33,150 nucleotides of DNA from Chloroflexota bacterium. Its GTDB lineage: Bacteria > Chloroflexota > Anaerolineae > J036 > Brachytrichaceae. Below are positions 8,369 to 16,776 of this stretch, piece by piece (within the stretch, counting starts at the first letter, position 1; each line of letters starts with the position of its first letter). The notes beneath the pieces are model-generated. The model was not told where the DNA came from, did not search any database, and was given only the letters and a program-made list of their open reading frames with translations. The stretch is from positions 1 to 33,150 of the forward strand of contig JAMDDR010000559.1 in the NCBI GenBank assembly GCA_023488685.1, written 5' to 3'. A program made the translations under genes and the position numbers.

Positions 8369-8523
8369 TCAGGCACCCTCAAAGTCTCGGTACCCCGCCA
8401 GTCCGATTTTCTCCTCCATGAGTGTGCGGATCAGGTGCTCGACGTTTCCGTTTTCCAAGCCATGCCGACGGCGGCCATGCAGATCTGCACGCCCATTCGT
8501 TTCAAGTGCTGCTTGTAACGTAC
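8369..8523 (-). mobile_element. IS3-family OrfB remnant (central part, frameshifted)
   Basis: Minus-strand reading from about 8517 gives YKQHLKRMGVQICMAAVG, which after a one-base shift near 8460 continues as LENGNVEHLIRTLMEEKIGL and AGYRDFEGA, then stop. This is the central OrfB block of IS3 transposases (typically YLKxxGIQISMAxVG, then ENGYAERLIRTLKEEE and YxDFxDA). It overlaps in content with the fragment at 3770-4018 but carries more of the upstream part. It has been missed by simple ORF calling because of the frameshift. It is dead. Confidence 0.7.
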
Positions 8524-8539
8524 CCTACAGTCTGCGTAG

Positions 8540-8620
8540 TTATTCAACCCTGGCTGCGCCAGCGCCAGTGGTCACCAGTGCCAGCCCCAAAAGCCGTCTC
8601 CTCGAAATTCGCTTGTTCAT
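8540..8620 (-). pseudogene. decapitated gene: Tat leader stub of 26 codons
   Basis: An ATG at 8620 follows a near-consensus ribosome binding site (AGGAGG, three bases upstream). It encodes MNKRISRRRLLGLALVTTGA, then GAARVE and a stop. The RRRLLGLAL core and following Ala/Gly run are a textbook twin-arginine signal. Nothing after the stop continues an exported protein; instead an IS3 fragment begins 17 bases later. The simplest reading is that a Tat-exported protein gene lost its body through IS-linked deletion. A real 26-residue peptide cannot be ruled out. The leader differs from that of the neighbouring DUF362 gene, so it is not a simple duplication. Confidence 0.55.
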
Positions 8621-8644
8621 AAACCTCCTATAGGTAGAGAAGAT

Positions 8645-11600
8645 CTATAAGCCGATATAGGTTCCCCGGCGTGATACAAACGCGTCGAAGTAGTATGTCC
8701 CCCTTGTGCCGGTGTCAATGCTCGAGATCGCCCCCAATCTAACACTTTCGATCCGGCGCGTATCATTATCAACGGTGCTGATACTTTGCCGCTGGACACC
8801 GTCGATCCAAAATGTGACACCACCATTGTTTGCACCAGCCGCCGTCGACGCGCGAAAGTCTATCTCAACGGTGTGTGGTGCATTACTGATCGTATACCAG
8901 GAAGTATTTGTCCAGGCGTTCAAGTCGCTAAGGACAGATGCGCGCAGTTGATAGCTCCCGGAAGATCGACGGAATTCCACTCTCACCACCGTCGTCGCCT
9001 GCGAATCACCATACAGGATGTAGTGCGCATTCCCATTCGACATGGTGATGCCATTCGGGTCGAAGTAGAAGCGCGCGCGATAGCGCGTCTCTGCAGCAGG
9101 CCAGGTGTCGGTCAGGTAGATGCCACTGTTGTTATCGATCAATGCCCGCAGACCATATGTCCCCGACAGCGCTGCTGTCGTACTAGCGCTCAGGTCGCCG
9201 GCATCAGTCACAGTAGATGTCCAGGCCGAGAGATTACCCGATTCGAAGCTGTCGCTAAAGATAGCATCCGTCGGCACAGGTGTACTGGTCGGCGCCGGCG
9301 TAGGGGTTGATGTCGGCATGGGCGTCGCTGTCGGTGTAGACGATGGTGCGGGCGTGGCTGTCGGCGTGGACGTCGCTGTCGGTGTAGACGATGGTGCAGA
9401 CGTCGGTGTAGACGATGGCACGGGTGTCTGCGTTGGGTTTGCCTCCACCTGATCGTAGAAGATCACATCCACCCAGTAGTTGCTGGATTCGTAGGTTTGA
9501 TCCGGGAAGGCACTCGCCCCGTAGCGATACACGCCATTCCCGCCGGACTCCACACCCGATAACGCGTACAGTGGGCCATTCGTGAAACCGGTGGTGAAGT
9601 ATGGGCGAGTCAACGCAAACCCTCCCACATTAGTGTGATAAGAGGCGATGTAGGTGACATTGGCGGAGATGGCAATCGGCGTAGTCAGCATCACCGTCTG
9701 CCAGCCTGAGGACGTCTCATTGGCAAAGGTGATCGAGGCCAATAGCGTGCCAGACGCGCTCCACAAGTTACCCACGTGTACACCGGTGTTAGCAGGGCCC
9801 TTATAGAAACGTAGCCCGCTGATGTAGCCTGCCGTCGTCGCCCGGAACTTCACGCCCAGTTCCACAGCGCTTGGGTAGTCGTTCACCGAGGCCACTGCGG
9901 GTGTCGCGCTATCGTTCCACAGGCTGCACGGGCAATTCAACGACGATGTCGGCGTGGCAGTAGGGATCGGTGTAGTTGTTGCTGTTGATGCCGGCGTGGC
10001 TGTCGCGACTGGCGTCGGCGTAGCTGTCGGCACGGGTGTGGCTGTCGGCGTAGGTGATGGTGTAGCGGTATTGGCCGCCGGTACGCTAAATGAGAGGGGT
10101 GAGATAGCCGTCGCTGGTTGGGTTGAACTGTTGCCAGACCCATCCGCTGAGGTCACACGGTAGTAGTAGGTTGTCCCCGGTATGAGACCCGTGAGGCTAA
10201 CACTATGCGCCGTCACCCGAGTGCTGTCCGACATGTTGAGTGTCAGCGACGCAGCCGAGGCGCCATAATCAACATGCGAGTCGGATGCCTCGTCGGTTGT
10301 CCACGTGACAACCGCCGTGCCATTGCTGTTAGCAGCCACGCTGACATTGGAGATGACTGGCGCGGTGGTATCCACTGTGGGAGTGTCGTAGAAGATCACA
10401 TCCACCCAGTAGTTGCTGGATTCGTAGGTTTGATCCGGGAAGACACTCGCCCCGTAGCGATACACGCCATTCCCGCCGGACTCCACACCCGATAACGCGT
10501 ACAGTGGGCCATTCGTGAAACCGGTGGTGAAGTATGGGCGAGTCAACGCAAACCCTCCCACATTAGTGTGATAAGAGGCGATGTAGGTGACATTGGCGGA
10601 GATGGCAATCGGCGTAGTCAGCATCACCGTCTGCCAGCCTGAGGACGTCTCATTGGCAAAGGTGATCGAGGCCAATAGCGTGCCAGACGCGCTCCACAAG
10701 TTACCCACGTGTACACCGGTGTTAGCAGGGCCCTTATAGAAACGTAGCCCGCTGATGTAGCCTGCCGTCGTCGCCCGGAACTTCACGCCCAGTTCCACAG
10801 CGCTTGGGTAGTCGTTCACCGAGGCCACTGCGGGTGTCGCGCTATCGTTCCACAGGCTGCACGGGCAATTCAACGACGATGTCGGCGTGGCAGTAGGGAT
10901 CGGTGTAGTTGTTGCTGTTGATGCCGGCGTGGCTGTCGCGACTGGCGTCGGCGTAGTTGTCGGCACGGGCGCATTATTGAGACCAATGGCCACGTGCCGT
11001 GTGAGATGCAGCGAAGTGTCAAACAACGCATAGCGCTCGCCATCCAATGTTGCAACCGTAAAAGTCACAGGAACACTATTCACGAGTACACTCGTGACCG
11101 TATCCGTCGGCAGAATGTGCACCTTCAGCGTCACAGCATTATCAAAGACGATAGGGGTAAATGATGTCCCATCCACCTTAGGGCGTTGAAACGGTGCGAT
11201 ATTATGAACGGCGTCGAAGCTGATCACTTGCCCTACTCGCTCGTAGTTACTAAACTGGGCAGCGTTGCGCACGCGGATGTACTTCAGCACATCGCCGATC
11301 GGCGCCAGCCACATCACGTCCTTCCGTGACCCCATATAGGATATGCCGGTACAGGTGTCATGGGCAGTGAAATTGATCCACTTCCCCTGGGCTATCGCCG
11401 TATCAACCCAAGCCTGGCTATACTTATAGTCATCGACCGTGTTCAAGTTCATGAACTCGACGGGAGTTTCGTCCTCAGAATCCTCAATCCAGGTGAGATT
11501 GCTGTCCCACGGATCGAAGAAACCACGCGCGCCGATGAACAGGTAAGAAGCAGCTAGCATGCGACCAGCATCCGTGGCACCGCATGGCCAGGCAAACGAC

Positions 11601-12118
11601 ACGACAGGCTTACCGGTTCCCGCCTCAATCGCTGCAATATTCGGTTCCAATTGATCCCTGCGATAGGCGGTGACCTGGTCTTGTGTGTAAGGAGTTTGCC
11701 GGAGCGTCTCAATCGTACAATTCGGGAAACAGCTCGGTGGCACGCTACAGGCCGCTGCATGGTTCACCGAATGGGAGCCGATTTCATGACCTGCAGCGCT
11801 GAACGGCCCAAACCAACTGAGTGTGTCGACACCGTTGTAATAGTAGGTCGCCTTGAAGCCGGCATTATTCAGCTCCGTTTGACAGATGGTGTTCCCATCG
11901 TCGATACCGAAGCTGCCGGCAGCAGTCTTACAGCCTGACCACGTGCACACGCTGACTTCTGCAACACCGGATTGATTGCTGACTGCCGGGTTAGCCTGCT
12001 TCGCTGGTGCGTCTGCAGCAATAATCGCCGGTTTAGATAAGACAGGCGCAACCCCTAGCGCAAGTGCAGCCAGGAACAAAACATAAAAGGCGACGTGCCT
12101 CGTTTGCAACGCGCGCAT
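8645..12118 (-). CDS. large secreted multidomain polysaccharide-deacetylase-like protein with duplicated DUF4082 modules
   Basis: 1157 residues. A signal peptide (about 1-28) leads into a NodB-like deacetylase domain: FGIDDGNT (D73, D74), the metal-binding HxxxH in SHSVNH (H116, H120), SFAWPCG (174-180) and FTAHD (H253, D254). Then come two nearly identical DUF4082-like modules with their linkers (about 384-578 and 695-889), separated by a fibronectin-III-like domain (about 580-672; TTYYYRVTSADGSGN). Thr/Pro/Ala-rich linkers connect the parts. The C-terminus (about 953-1157, from SDSFESGNLSAW) looks like a beta-sandwich carbohydrate-binding or lyase-like fold. It probably acts on polysaccharide outside the cell. 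The start at 12118 has GGGGAG about 11 bases upstream, a long spacing. A 120-base gap separates it from the NadE gene, so it may have its own promoter. Confidence 0.85.
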   Translation of the reverse strand: MRALQTRHVAFYVLFLAALALGVAPVLSKPAIIAADAPAKQANPAVSNQSGVAEVSVCTWSGCKTAAGSFGIDDGNTICQTELNNAGFKATYYYNGVDTLSWFGPFSAAGHEIGSHSVNHAAACSVPPSCFPNCTIETLRQTPYTQDQVTAYRRDQLEPNIAAIEAGTGKPVVSFAWPCGATDAGRMLAASYLFIGARGFFDPWDSNLTWIEDSEDETPVEFMNLNTVDDYKYSQAWVDTAIAQGKWINFTAHDTCTGISYMGSRKDVMWLAPIGDVLKYIRVRNAAQFSNYERVGQVISFDAVHNIAPFQRPKVDGTSFTPIVFDNAVTLKVHILPTDTVTSVLVNSVPVTFTVATLDGERYALFDTSLHLTRHVAIGLNNAPVPTTTPTPVATATPASTATTTPIPTATPTSSLNCPCSLWNDSATPAVASVNDYPSAVELGVKFRATTAGYISGLRFYKGPANTGVHVGNLWSASGTLLASITFANETSSGWQTVMLTTPIAISANVTYIASYHTNVGGFALTRPYFTTGFTNGPLYALSGVESGGNGVYRYGASVFPDQTYESSNYWVDVIFYDTPTVDTTAPVISNVSVAANSNGTAVVTWTTDEASDSHVDYGASAASLTLNMSDSTRVTAHSVSLTGLIPGTTYYYRVTSADGSGNSSTQPATAISPLSFSVPAANTATPSPTPTATPVPTATPTPVATATPASTATTTPIPTATPTSSLNCPCSLWNDSATPAVASVNDYPSAVELGVKFRATTAGYISGLRFYKGPANTGVHVGNLWSASGTLLASITFANETSSGWQTVMLTTPIAISANVTYIASYHTNVGGFALTRPYFTTGFTNGPLYALSGVESGGNGVYRYGASAFPDQTYESSNYWVDVIFYDQVEANPTQTPVPSSTPTSAPSSTPTATSTPTATPAPSSTPTATPMPTSTPTPAPTSTPVPTDAIFSDSFESGNLSAWTSTVTDAGDLSASTTAALSGTYGLRALIDNNSGIYLTDTWPAAETRYRARFYFDPNGITMSNGNAHYILYGDSQATTVVRVEFRRSSGSYQLRASVLSDLNAWTNTSWYTISNAPHTVEIDFRASTAAGANNGGVTFWIDGVQRQSISTVDNDTRRIESVRLGAISSIDTGTRGTYYFDAFVSRRGTYIGL
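9285..9430. repeat. low-complexity Thr/Pro/Ser linker-coding repeat
   Basis: Degenerate 12- to 18-base units of the type GTCGGTGTAGACGATGGT and GTCGCTGTCGGTGTAG recur here. On the minus strand they encode a linker such as PSSTPTSAPSSTPTATSTP. It joins the second DUF4082-like module to the C-terminal sandwich domain. Shorter relatives occur near 9950-10070 and 10880-10970. The region is coding, is likely to vary in length between strains, and is a plausible O-glycosylation stalk. Confidence 0.8.
9453..10036. repeat. 584-bp near-perfect direct repeat, copy 1
   Basis: This segment matches 10386-10969 base for base except for two differences: G versus A in the codon giving Ala or Val before FPDQTY, and C versus T near 10024. 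The spacing is exactly 933 bases (311 codons), so the reading frame is kept. It encodes one DUF4082-like module plus its Thr/Pro linker (residues about 695-889 of the protein). With almost no silent differences, the duplication is either recent or kept uniform by gene conversion. Confidence 0.95.
10386..10969. repeat. 584-bp near-perfect direct repeat, copy 2
   Basis: Partner of the segment at 9453-10036 in the same orientation and frame, encoding residues about 384-578. The intervening 349 bases encode the fibronectin-III-like domain and a short linker, so the repeat unit as a whole is module plus linker. Recombination between the copies would delete 311 codons in frame. Confidence 0.95.
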
Positions 12119-12238
12119 AATTTGACGTTCTCCCCAAGTTCATGGTCCGCTGACCAGAACATGCACCAAAACGCACGAGATGACCCGGATTTGCCGGTAG
12201 TGAACAATTCGCGGGCTGAAACCGGCCTGATCTGTCGG

Positions 12239-13234
12239 CTAACTGACACCAAGTGGGGCGGAGCGAAGGTAAGCAGTCGTGCGCTGTTTGCGGATCACAT
12301 CATTGATCACTCGCTGCACTTGATCGGGGGTCAGTCCCAGCGCCTCTGCAATCTGCTCGTTGGGGATTCCGCGTTCGTAACCCAGCCAGGCCAGGTCCAG
12401 GATATCGAACGGCACTCGGAAAAAGAACTCTTCCTGAGTACTGCCGCCGCTATAGGTATCACTGGTGGGTGTTCTCTGCTGGATCTCCGCCGGCACCCCA
12501 AGGTAGCTTGCCAGTTGATAGACCTGGCTCTTGAAGAGATGGAGAATCGGGCTGATATCCACCCCACCATCCCCGTACTTCACGAAGAAGCCCAAAGCGT
12601 GCTCATTCTTGTTGGCTGTGCCGATGACAGCGTAGTTGCGCAACTCGGCGTGATAGTAGAGCATCGTCATGCGCGTGCGCTGTTTGATATTTGAGGCTGC
12701 CACGATCTGCGCATATTCCTCCCACGGCAACCGCTTGGTCTGTTCAACCCCGTCCGGGCTAGTGACAGTCAACGAGAACACATTCATCGTGTCCTGCTTC
12801 AATAGATCACCCCGCAGCACAAGCTTGGATTTCCAGCCTGCACCATACTCTGGAAATACGCGGGCAATCGCCTCGTTCTGACGGCGATAGCAACCAAGCC
12901 CATCCAGGGCGGCGGTAATGTCCTCGACCACTGTTGATACACCGAAGTGTGCAGCCAGCCTTTGCGCCAATTGCAGGCTATCCGGGCTCGAATGCTGCTC
13001 TGGCAAAAGAATACCTACGACGCGCTCGGGTCCAAAGGCTTTGACACACAACGCCAGCACAGTCGATGAGTCGATTCCTCCGCTGATGCCGACGACAGCA
13101 CCCTGGCGACGTAGTTTCTCGTGCACACCCTGGTGCAGAGCGAGCACGATGCGCTCGACCTCCCCGGCCGCATCCAGGTCGAGCGCGTGCCTGTCAAAGG
13201 CAAGCTGTACTGGTTTTCCGTTTTGATTGACCAT
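12239..13234 (-). CDS. nadE: NAD(+) synthase family ATP-pyrophosphatase (NadE-like)
   Basis: 331 residues, ammonia-type: there is no nitrilase glutaminase domain. The PP-loop is VVGISGGIDSS (S51-S57). Further NadE signatures are GTANKNEHALGFFVKYGDGG, DISPILHLFKSQVYQLASYL, TQEEFFFRVPFDILD and the C-terminal KQRTTAYLRSAPLGV. The expected reaction adenylates nicotinic acid adenine dinucleotide and amidates it to NAD+. The start at 13234 follows GAGGGG. It lies 18 bases after the AsnB-like gene inside a polysaccharide operon, an odd place for a core NAD enzyme; a specialised paralogue that amidates another carboxylate, with ammonia from the neighbouring amidotransferase, is an alternative. Substrate residues cannot be judged here, so the housekeeping role remains possible. 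Confidence 0.85.
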   Translation of the reverse strand: MVNQNGKPVQLAFDRHALDLDAAGEVERIVLALHQGVHEKLRRQGAVVGISGGIDSSTVLALCVKAFGPERVVGILLPEQHSSPDSLQLAQRLAAHFGVSTVVEDITAALDGLGCYRRQNEAIARVFPEYGAGWKSKLVLRGDLLKQDTMNVFSLTVTSPDGVEQTKRLPWEEYAQIVAASNIKQRTRMTMLYYHAELRNYAVIGTANKNEHALGFFVKYGDGGVDISPILHLFKSQVYQLASYLGVPAEIQQRTPTSDTYSGGSTQEEFFFRVPFDILDLAWLGYERGIPNEQIAEALGLTPDQVQRVINDVIRKQRTTAYLRSAPLGVS

Positions 13235-13252
13235 ATTGATCCCCTCATACCC

Positions 13253-15241
13253 TCACTTACCCACAGCAACAGATGCCCCTATCTCGGTGGTTACACGGTC
13301 CACCACTTTCGCGGGGCTACATGTGTCATACGGCGCGAGATTGAACGTTTTGACAAACTGCTGATACACCAGTTGTGTCGACAAAACGCCGACAAGCGCC
13401 ATTTCGTCCGTTTCGCTCAAGCCACCGCCATTGGTCGCCTTATGTGTCAATTGGGCAACCGCCGCAGGGTTGAACAACCCACTTTCCCGTAGCGCACTGT
13501 CCGAAAGCAACTCCTCCACGTAATCCGGCGTGTGTTGGCCATAGAAACTGCGATGAATGGGAGCGCGATAAGGCCGCTTGGTCCGTTGCCAGATCTCCGG
13601 CGGCAACAACCTGCGGCCGATTTGCTTGAGCAGCCACTTCTCCCGTAAACCCGGCATTTTGACATCCGGCGGCAAACGGTTACAAAACTCCACCACCCGA
13701 TAATCGAGAAACGGGTAACGTCCCTCGACCGAATTTGCCATGGCCATGCGATCGCCTTGCGACGAAAGCAGATACTGCGGCAGAAAAACAGTGCTCTCCA
13801 GGTACTGAGCCTGCCCGAGGCTGGACCAGCGATGAAAACCTGGCGGCACCGTCAGTGGCAGTCGGGCATCTTCCTCAAGCCGCTGGTGTGCCAGAAAGCG
13901 TTGTGTCCGGGCCGTATTTGACCAGCGTATCGCGTGGGAGTAATACGGCGAACCGGTATCGGCCAAGCCTCGCTTGAAGAAAGCGTTCAGGAAAGTGTTA
14001 TTCAGGCTTCCCAAATTCGCGATATCCGGGTATATACGCTTCAACAGAAGCGGCCGGATTTGCGACTCGGGATGTTGCGCCCAGAAGCGCCGGATCTTCA
14101 TTTCCTTGAAAATGTCATAGCCTGCCAGGAACTCGTCGGCACCCTCCCCAGTCAGCACCACCTTCAGGTTATGCTCGTGCACAAGCTTGGACAGCAGGAA
14201 CATGGGCGCTGGTGCGGTGCGCAACACCGGCGTCTCCGTGTGCCACACCACCTCCGGAAACACTGCGCCGATGTCCGCGTGCGTACACTGAACCACTCTA
14301 TGATCCGTGCCAAGGTGAGCTGCCATTCGGCGCTGGAACGCACTCTCATCGAACCCAGGGTTATCCGCGAACGCAATCGAGAAGGTGTCGAGGCGGTTGT
14401 GTGTGTAGTTGCGGATCAGCGCCGTGGTGAGTGACGAATCGAGTCCACCACTCAGATAAGCGCCCACCGGCACGTCTGCGCGTAAGCGAATCCGGGTGGC
14501 ATCGATAAGCAATGCCTCAAGCTCTTCCAGATAAACTTGCTCCGGTTGTGCCGTCCTGTCCACCTCAAAGTCGAGCGACCAATACGGCTCCACGCTAAGC
14601 GCATTGTCTTTAGCCAGCAAGTAATGACCGGGGGGTACTTCCCAAATGCCATTGAAAACAGTATTCGGCGAGAGCGCGCTCCAGTAGACAAATACCTGGT
14701 CGAGCGCGTCATGGTTAATCTCGGCGTTCACACCTGGACACGCCAGCAAGGCCTTAATCTCTGAGCCAAATACCAGTTGCTGATCATTGCGCGTGTAGAA
14801 GATAGGCCGGATACCCAGACGGTCACGGGCCAGGAACAGGCTGCGGTTCCGTGTATCCCAGATCGCTATGGCAAACTGACCGTTGAGACGGCTCAGACAC
14901 CCAGGGCCATAATCCTCGTACAGGTGCACGATCACTTCAGTGTCACAGTGCGTGGCAAATTGGTGACCGCGTGCCTCCAGTTCGGGACGCAGTTCCAGGT
15001 AGTTGAAGATCTCGCCATTAAAGACGATCCACAACGTTCCATCTTCGTTACTGATGGGTTGTTGTCCGCCACTCAGATCGATGATGCTCAGACGGGCATT
15101 ACCCAAACCCACCCATTCGTCACGGTAGATCCCGATCTCATCCGGCCCACGGTGGCGGATCATCGCCAGCATTTGCCTTAAAGTCGCCTCCGTGACAGGC
15201 GGCGCGTCCACCCGGTTCAATACACCTGTAATGCCACACAT
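13253..15241 (-). CDS. asnB: AsnB-type glutamine-dependent amidotransferase
   Basis: 662 residues. The protein begins MCGITGVLNR, exposing Cys2 as the N-terminal nucleophile of a class II glutaminase, followed by RHRGPDE, LSIIDLSGGQQPI and FNGEIFNYLELR. The synthetase half carries the PP-loop VPVGAYLSGGLDSS (about residues 255-270), LTGEGADEFLAGYD and the closing block YPFLDYRVVEFCNRLP. Members make asparagine, but in surface-polysaccharide clusters related enzymes (for example WbpS in Pseudomonas) are linked to amidation of uronic acids. The gene is packed 6 bases after the ligase and 18 bases before the NadE-like gene, so it is almost certainly co-translated with them. A role in amidating a sugar or a carrier-bound acid is inferred; plain asparagine synthesis is the default alternative. 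Confidence 0.87.
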   Translation of the reverse strand: MCGITGVLNRVDAPPVTEATLRQMLAMIRHRGPDEIGIYRDEWVGLGNARLSIIDLSGGQQPISNEDGTLWIVFNGEIFNYLELRPELEARGHQFATHCDTEVIVHLYEDYGPGCLSRLNGQFAIAIWDTRNRSLFLARDRLGIRPIFYTRNDQQLVFGSEIKALLACPGVNAEINHDALDQVFVYWSALSPNTVFNGIWEVPPGHYLLAKDNALSVEPYWSLDFEVDRTAQPEQVYLEELEALLIDATRIRLRADVPVGAYLSGGLDSSLTTALIRNYTHNRLDTFSIAFADNPGFDESAFQRRMAAHLGTDHRVVQCTHADIGAVFPEVVWHTETPVLRTAPAPMFLLSKLVHEHNLKVVLTGEGADEFLAGYDIFKEMKIRRFWAQHPESQIRPLLLKRIYPDIANLGSLNNTFLNAFFKRGLADTGSPYYSHAIRWSNTARTQRFLAHQRLEEDARLPLTVPPGFHRWSSLGQAQYLESTVFLPQYLLSSQGDRMAMANSVEGRYPFLDYRVVEFCNRLPPDVKMPGLREKWLLKQIGRRLLPPEIWQRTKRPYRAPIHRSFYGQHTPDYVEELLSDSALRESGLFNPAAVAQLTHKATNGGGLSETDEMALVGVLSTQLVYQQFVKTFNLAPYDTCSPAKVVDRVTTEIGASVAVGK

Positions 15242-15247
15242 AGTTGC

Positions 15248-16735
15248 CTACCGTCCTGCCACCATGGCTGCTTTGCGCAGCTCTGCCTTGACCACCTTGC
15301 CATGTGCGTTCATGGGCAAACGATCCACAATGACGACTTCACTCGGGATCATATGACGCGCCAGGCGATGCGCGCAATGACTGATGACTTCCTCCGGCGC
15401 CAGCAGAGCTCCGCCCCGCAACGTGATGAAGACTTTGATCGCCTCGCCCTTCGCCATATCAGGTTCGCCAATCGCGGCTGCCGAGACCACGTCCGGCAGT
15501 TCCAGCACGCAAGCTTCCACCTGCTGGCTACTGACCCGGTAACCATACGACTTGATAAAATCGGCTTTTCGATCCACCACGTAGATGTAGCCATCTTCGT
15601 CAGTGGTAGCCAGATCACCCGAGCGCAAAGCACCATCCACGAACCGTTGTGCATCGGCTTCGGGATCATCCAGGTAGCCAGGGCTGATGCTATCGCCCCA
15701 GGCATTAATCTCACCCACTTCGCCCGGTTTCACGTCGGCGCCGGTCTCATCCAGGACACGTAGCGTGACACCGGGGATACCGCGGCCGATTGAACCGAGC
15801 TTGCGGTCGAGATCGGCTGGGGGCAAGTAAGACAAACGCGCCGTAGCTTCCGTCTGCCCGTACATGACAAACACCTGGGCAGACGGTATGGCTGCCCGCA
15901 ACTCTTCAATCAAGACATTCGGTAATTTGCCGCCAGCCTGTTGCAGCTTACGCAGGCTTTTCCAGGCTCTCTTGGGGAAGGTTGAGTTGCGTAACAGCGT
16001 CTGGTAGGTGGACGGCACGCCAGCAAACCCGCTGCATTCGTTCGCTTCCATCATGTCCAGAACGATCTCCGGATAAACGAATGAGTTCGCTAAAGCGATG
16101 GACCCACCCACTCTGAGATGCGTGTGCAGCAAGGAAGCGCCGAAGCAGTAATAAAACGGCAGCACCACAGCGATGCGCTCAGTGTTCGTTAACGCCAGGT
16201 ACTCGATGATCGAGTCGGTATTCGCTTGGATGTTACGATGGGTCACGCGAACGGCGCGCGGGCGTGCCGTTGTACCCGATGTGAACATCAGCGCTGCGTC
16301 ACGCGTCTCTGTCGCTGACGCCACTGATTCCGGCCATAACATCGGCCCCGCACGATCAACGGCGTCGTCGTAGATCAACGCGACATGCTCGGACAGGACA
16401 GCGGCAAAGCGGCGGTAGACCCGCCACTCTGCGCACATGACCTTGCAGCCCACGAAGCGCTGCATCGCGGCGATTTCATCCGGCGTCGACGTCGTAGGGA
16501 ATGGCACGACCACGGCACCAAGCTTCATTGTCGCCAGGTAGGCAGCTACCCAGAACAGCGAGTTGTTGCCAAGGATGCCAACTCGATCCGTAGGCTGCAC
16601 GCCGGCTGCGTACAACTCCCCTGCCATTCTCGCGCTTGCACGGCGCAAATCGGCATAGGTGTAGTGCGATGGATCGGCAATCATCGCCACCGCCTCGTCA
16701 GCACCATATGCCAAAAGATAATCAGCCGTATTCAT
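15248..16735 (-). CDS. AMP-forming acyl-CoA synthetase/ligase family protein
   Basis: 495 residues, ANL superfamily. The P-loop-like A3 motif is LMFTSGTTARPRAVRVTH. The A5 motif is VMYGQTEATARLSYLP. The hinge region reads YIYVVDRKADFIKSYGYRVS, and the A10 catalytic Lys lies in PMNAHGKVVKAEL near the C-terminus. It should adenylate a carboxylic acid and pass it to a thiol. The adjacent carrier-protein gene (41 bases upstream) makes that carrier's phosphopantetheine the probable acceptor rather than free CoA. No ketosynthase or condensation domain is nearby, so chain extension is unlikely. The acid substrate cannot be read from the sequence. The start at 16735 gives a family-typical N-terminus (MNTADYLLAYG). 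Confidence 0.87.
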   Translation of the reverse strand: MNTADYLLAYGADEAVAMIADPSHYTYADLRRASARMAGELYAAGVQPTDRVGILGNNSLFWVAAYLATMKLGAVVVPFPTTSTPDEIAAMQRFVGCKVMCAEWRVYRRFAAVLSEHVALIYDDAVDRAGPMLWPESVASATETRDAALMFTSGTTARPRAVRVTHRNIQANTDSIIEYLALTNTERIAVVLPFYYCFGASLLHTHLRVGGSIALANSFVYPEIVLDMMEANECSGFAGVPSTYQTLLRNSTFPKRAWKSLRKLQQAGGKLPNVLIEELRAAIPSAQVFVMYGQTEATARLSYLPPADLDRKLGSIGRGIPGVTLRVLDETGADVKPGEVGEINAWGDSISPGYLDDPEADAQRFVDGALRSGDLATTDEDGYIYVVDRKADFIKSYGYRVSSQQVEACVLELPDVVSAAAIGEPDMAKGEAIKVFITLRGGALLAPEEVISHCAHRLARHMIPSEVVIVDRLPMNAHGKVVKAELRKAAMVAGR

Positions 16736-16776
16736 ATCCGCCGCCTGCCGGTTTCTTTACATCCGGACAACTGGGT

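Noticed and set aside
8418..8633. 71-codon plus-strand frame between the DUF362 and deacetylase genes
   Set aside because: It is the reverse of the IS3 fragment and the Tat-leader stub, both of which have recognisable content on the minus strand.
9285..9430. Repetitive units that could be taken for a CRISPR array or minisatellite
   Set aside because: No regular repeat-spacer structure; the units are degenerate and encode a continuous Thr/Pro linker in the frame of the large exported protein.
9937..10143. Arg/Gln/His-rich small frames that occur twice (also near 10870-11055)
   Set aside because: They are alternate-frame readings of the duplicated linker DNA in the exported protein, not separate genes.
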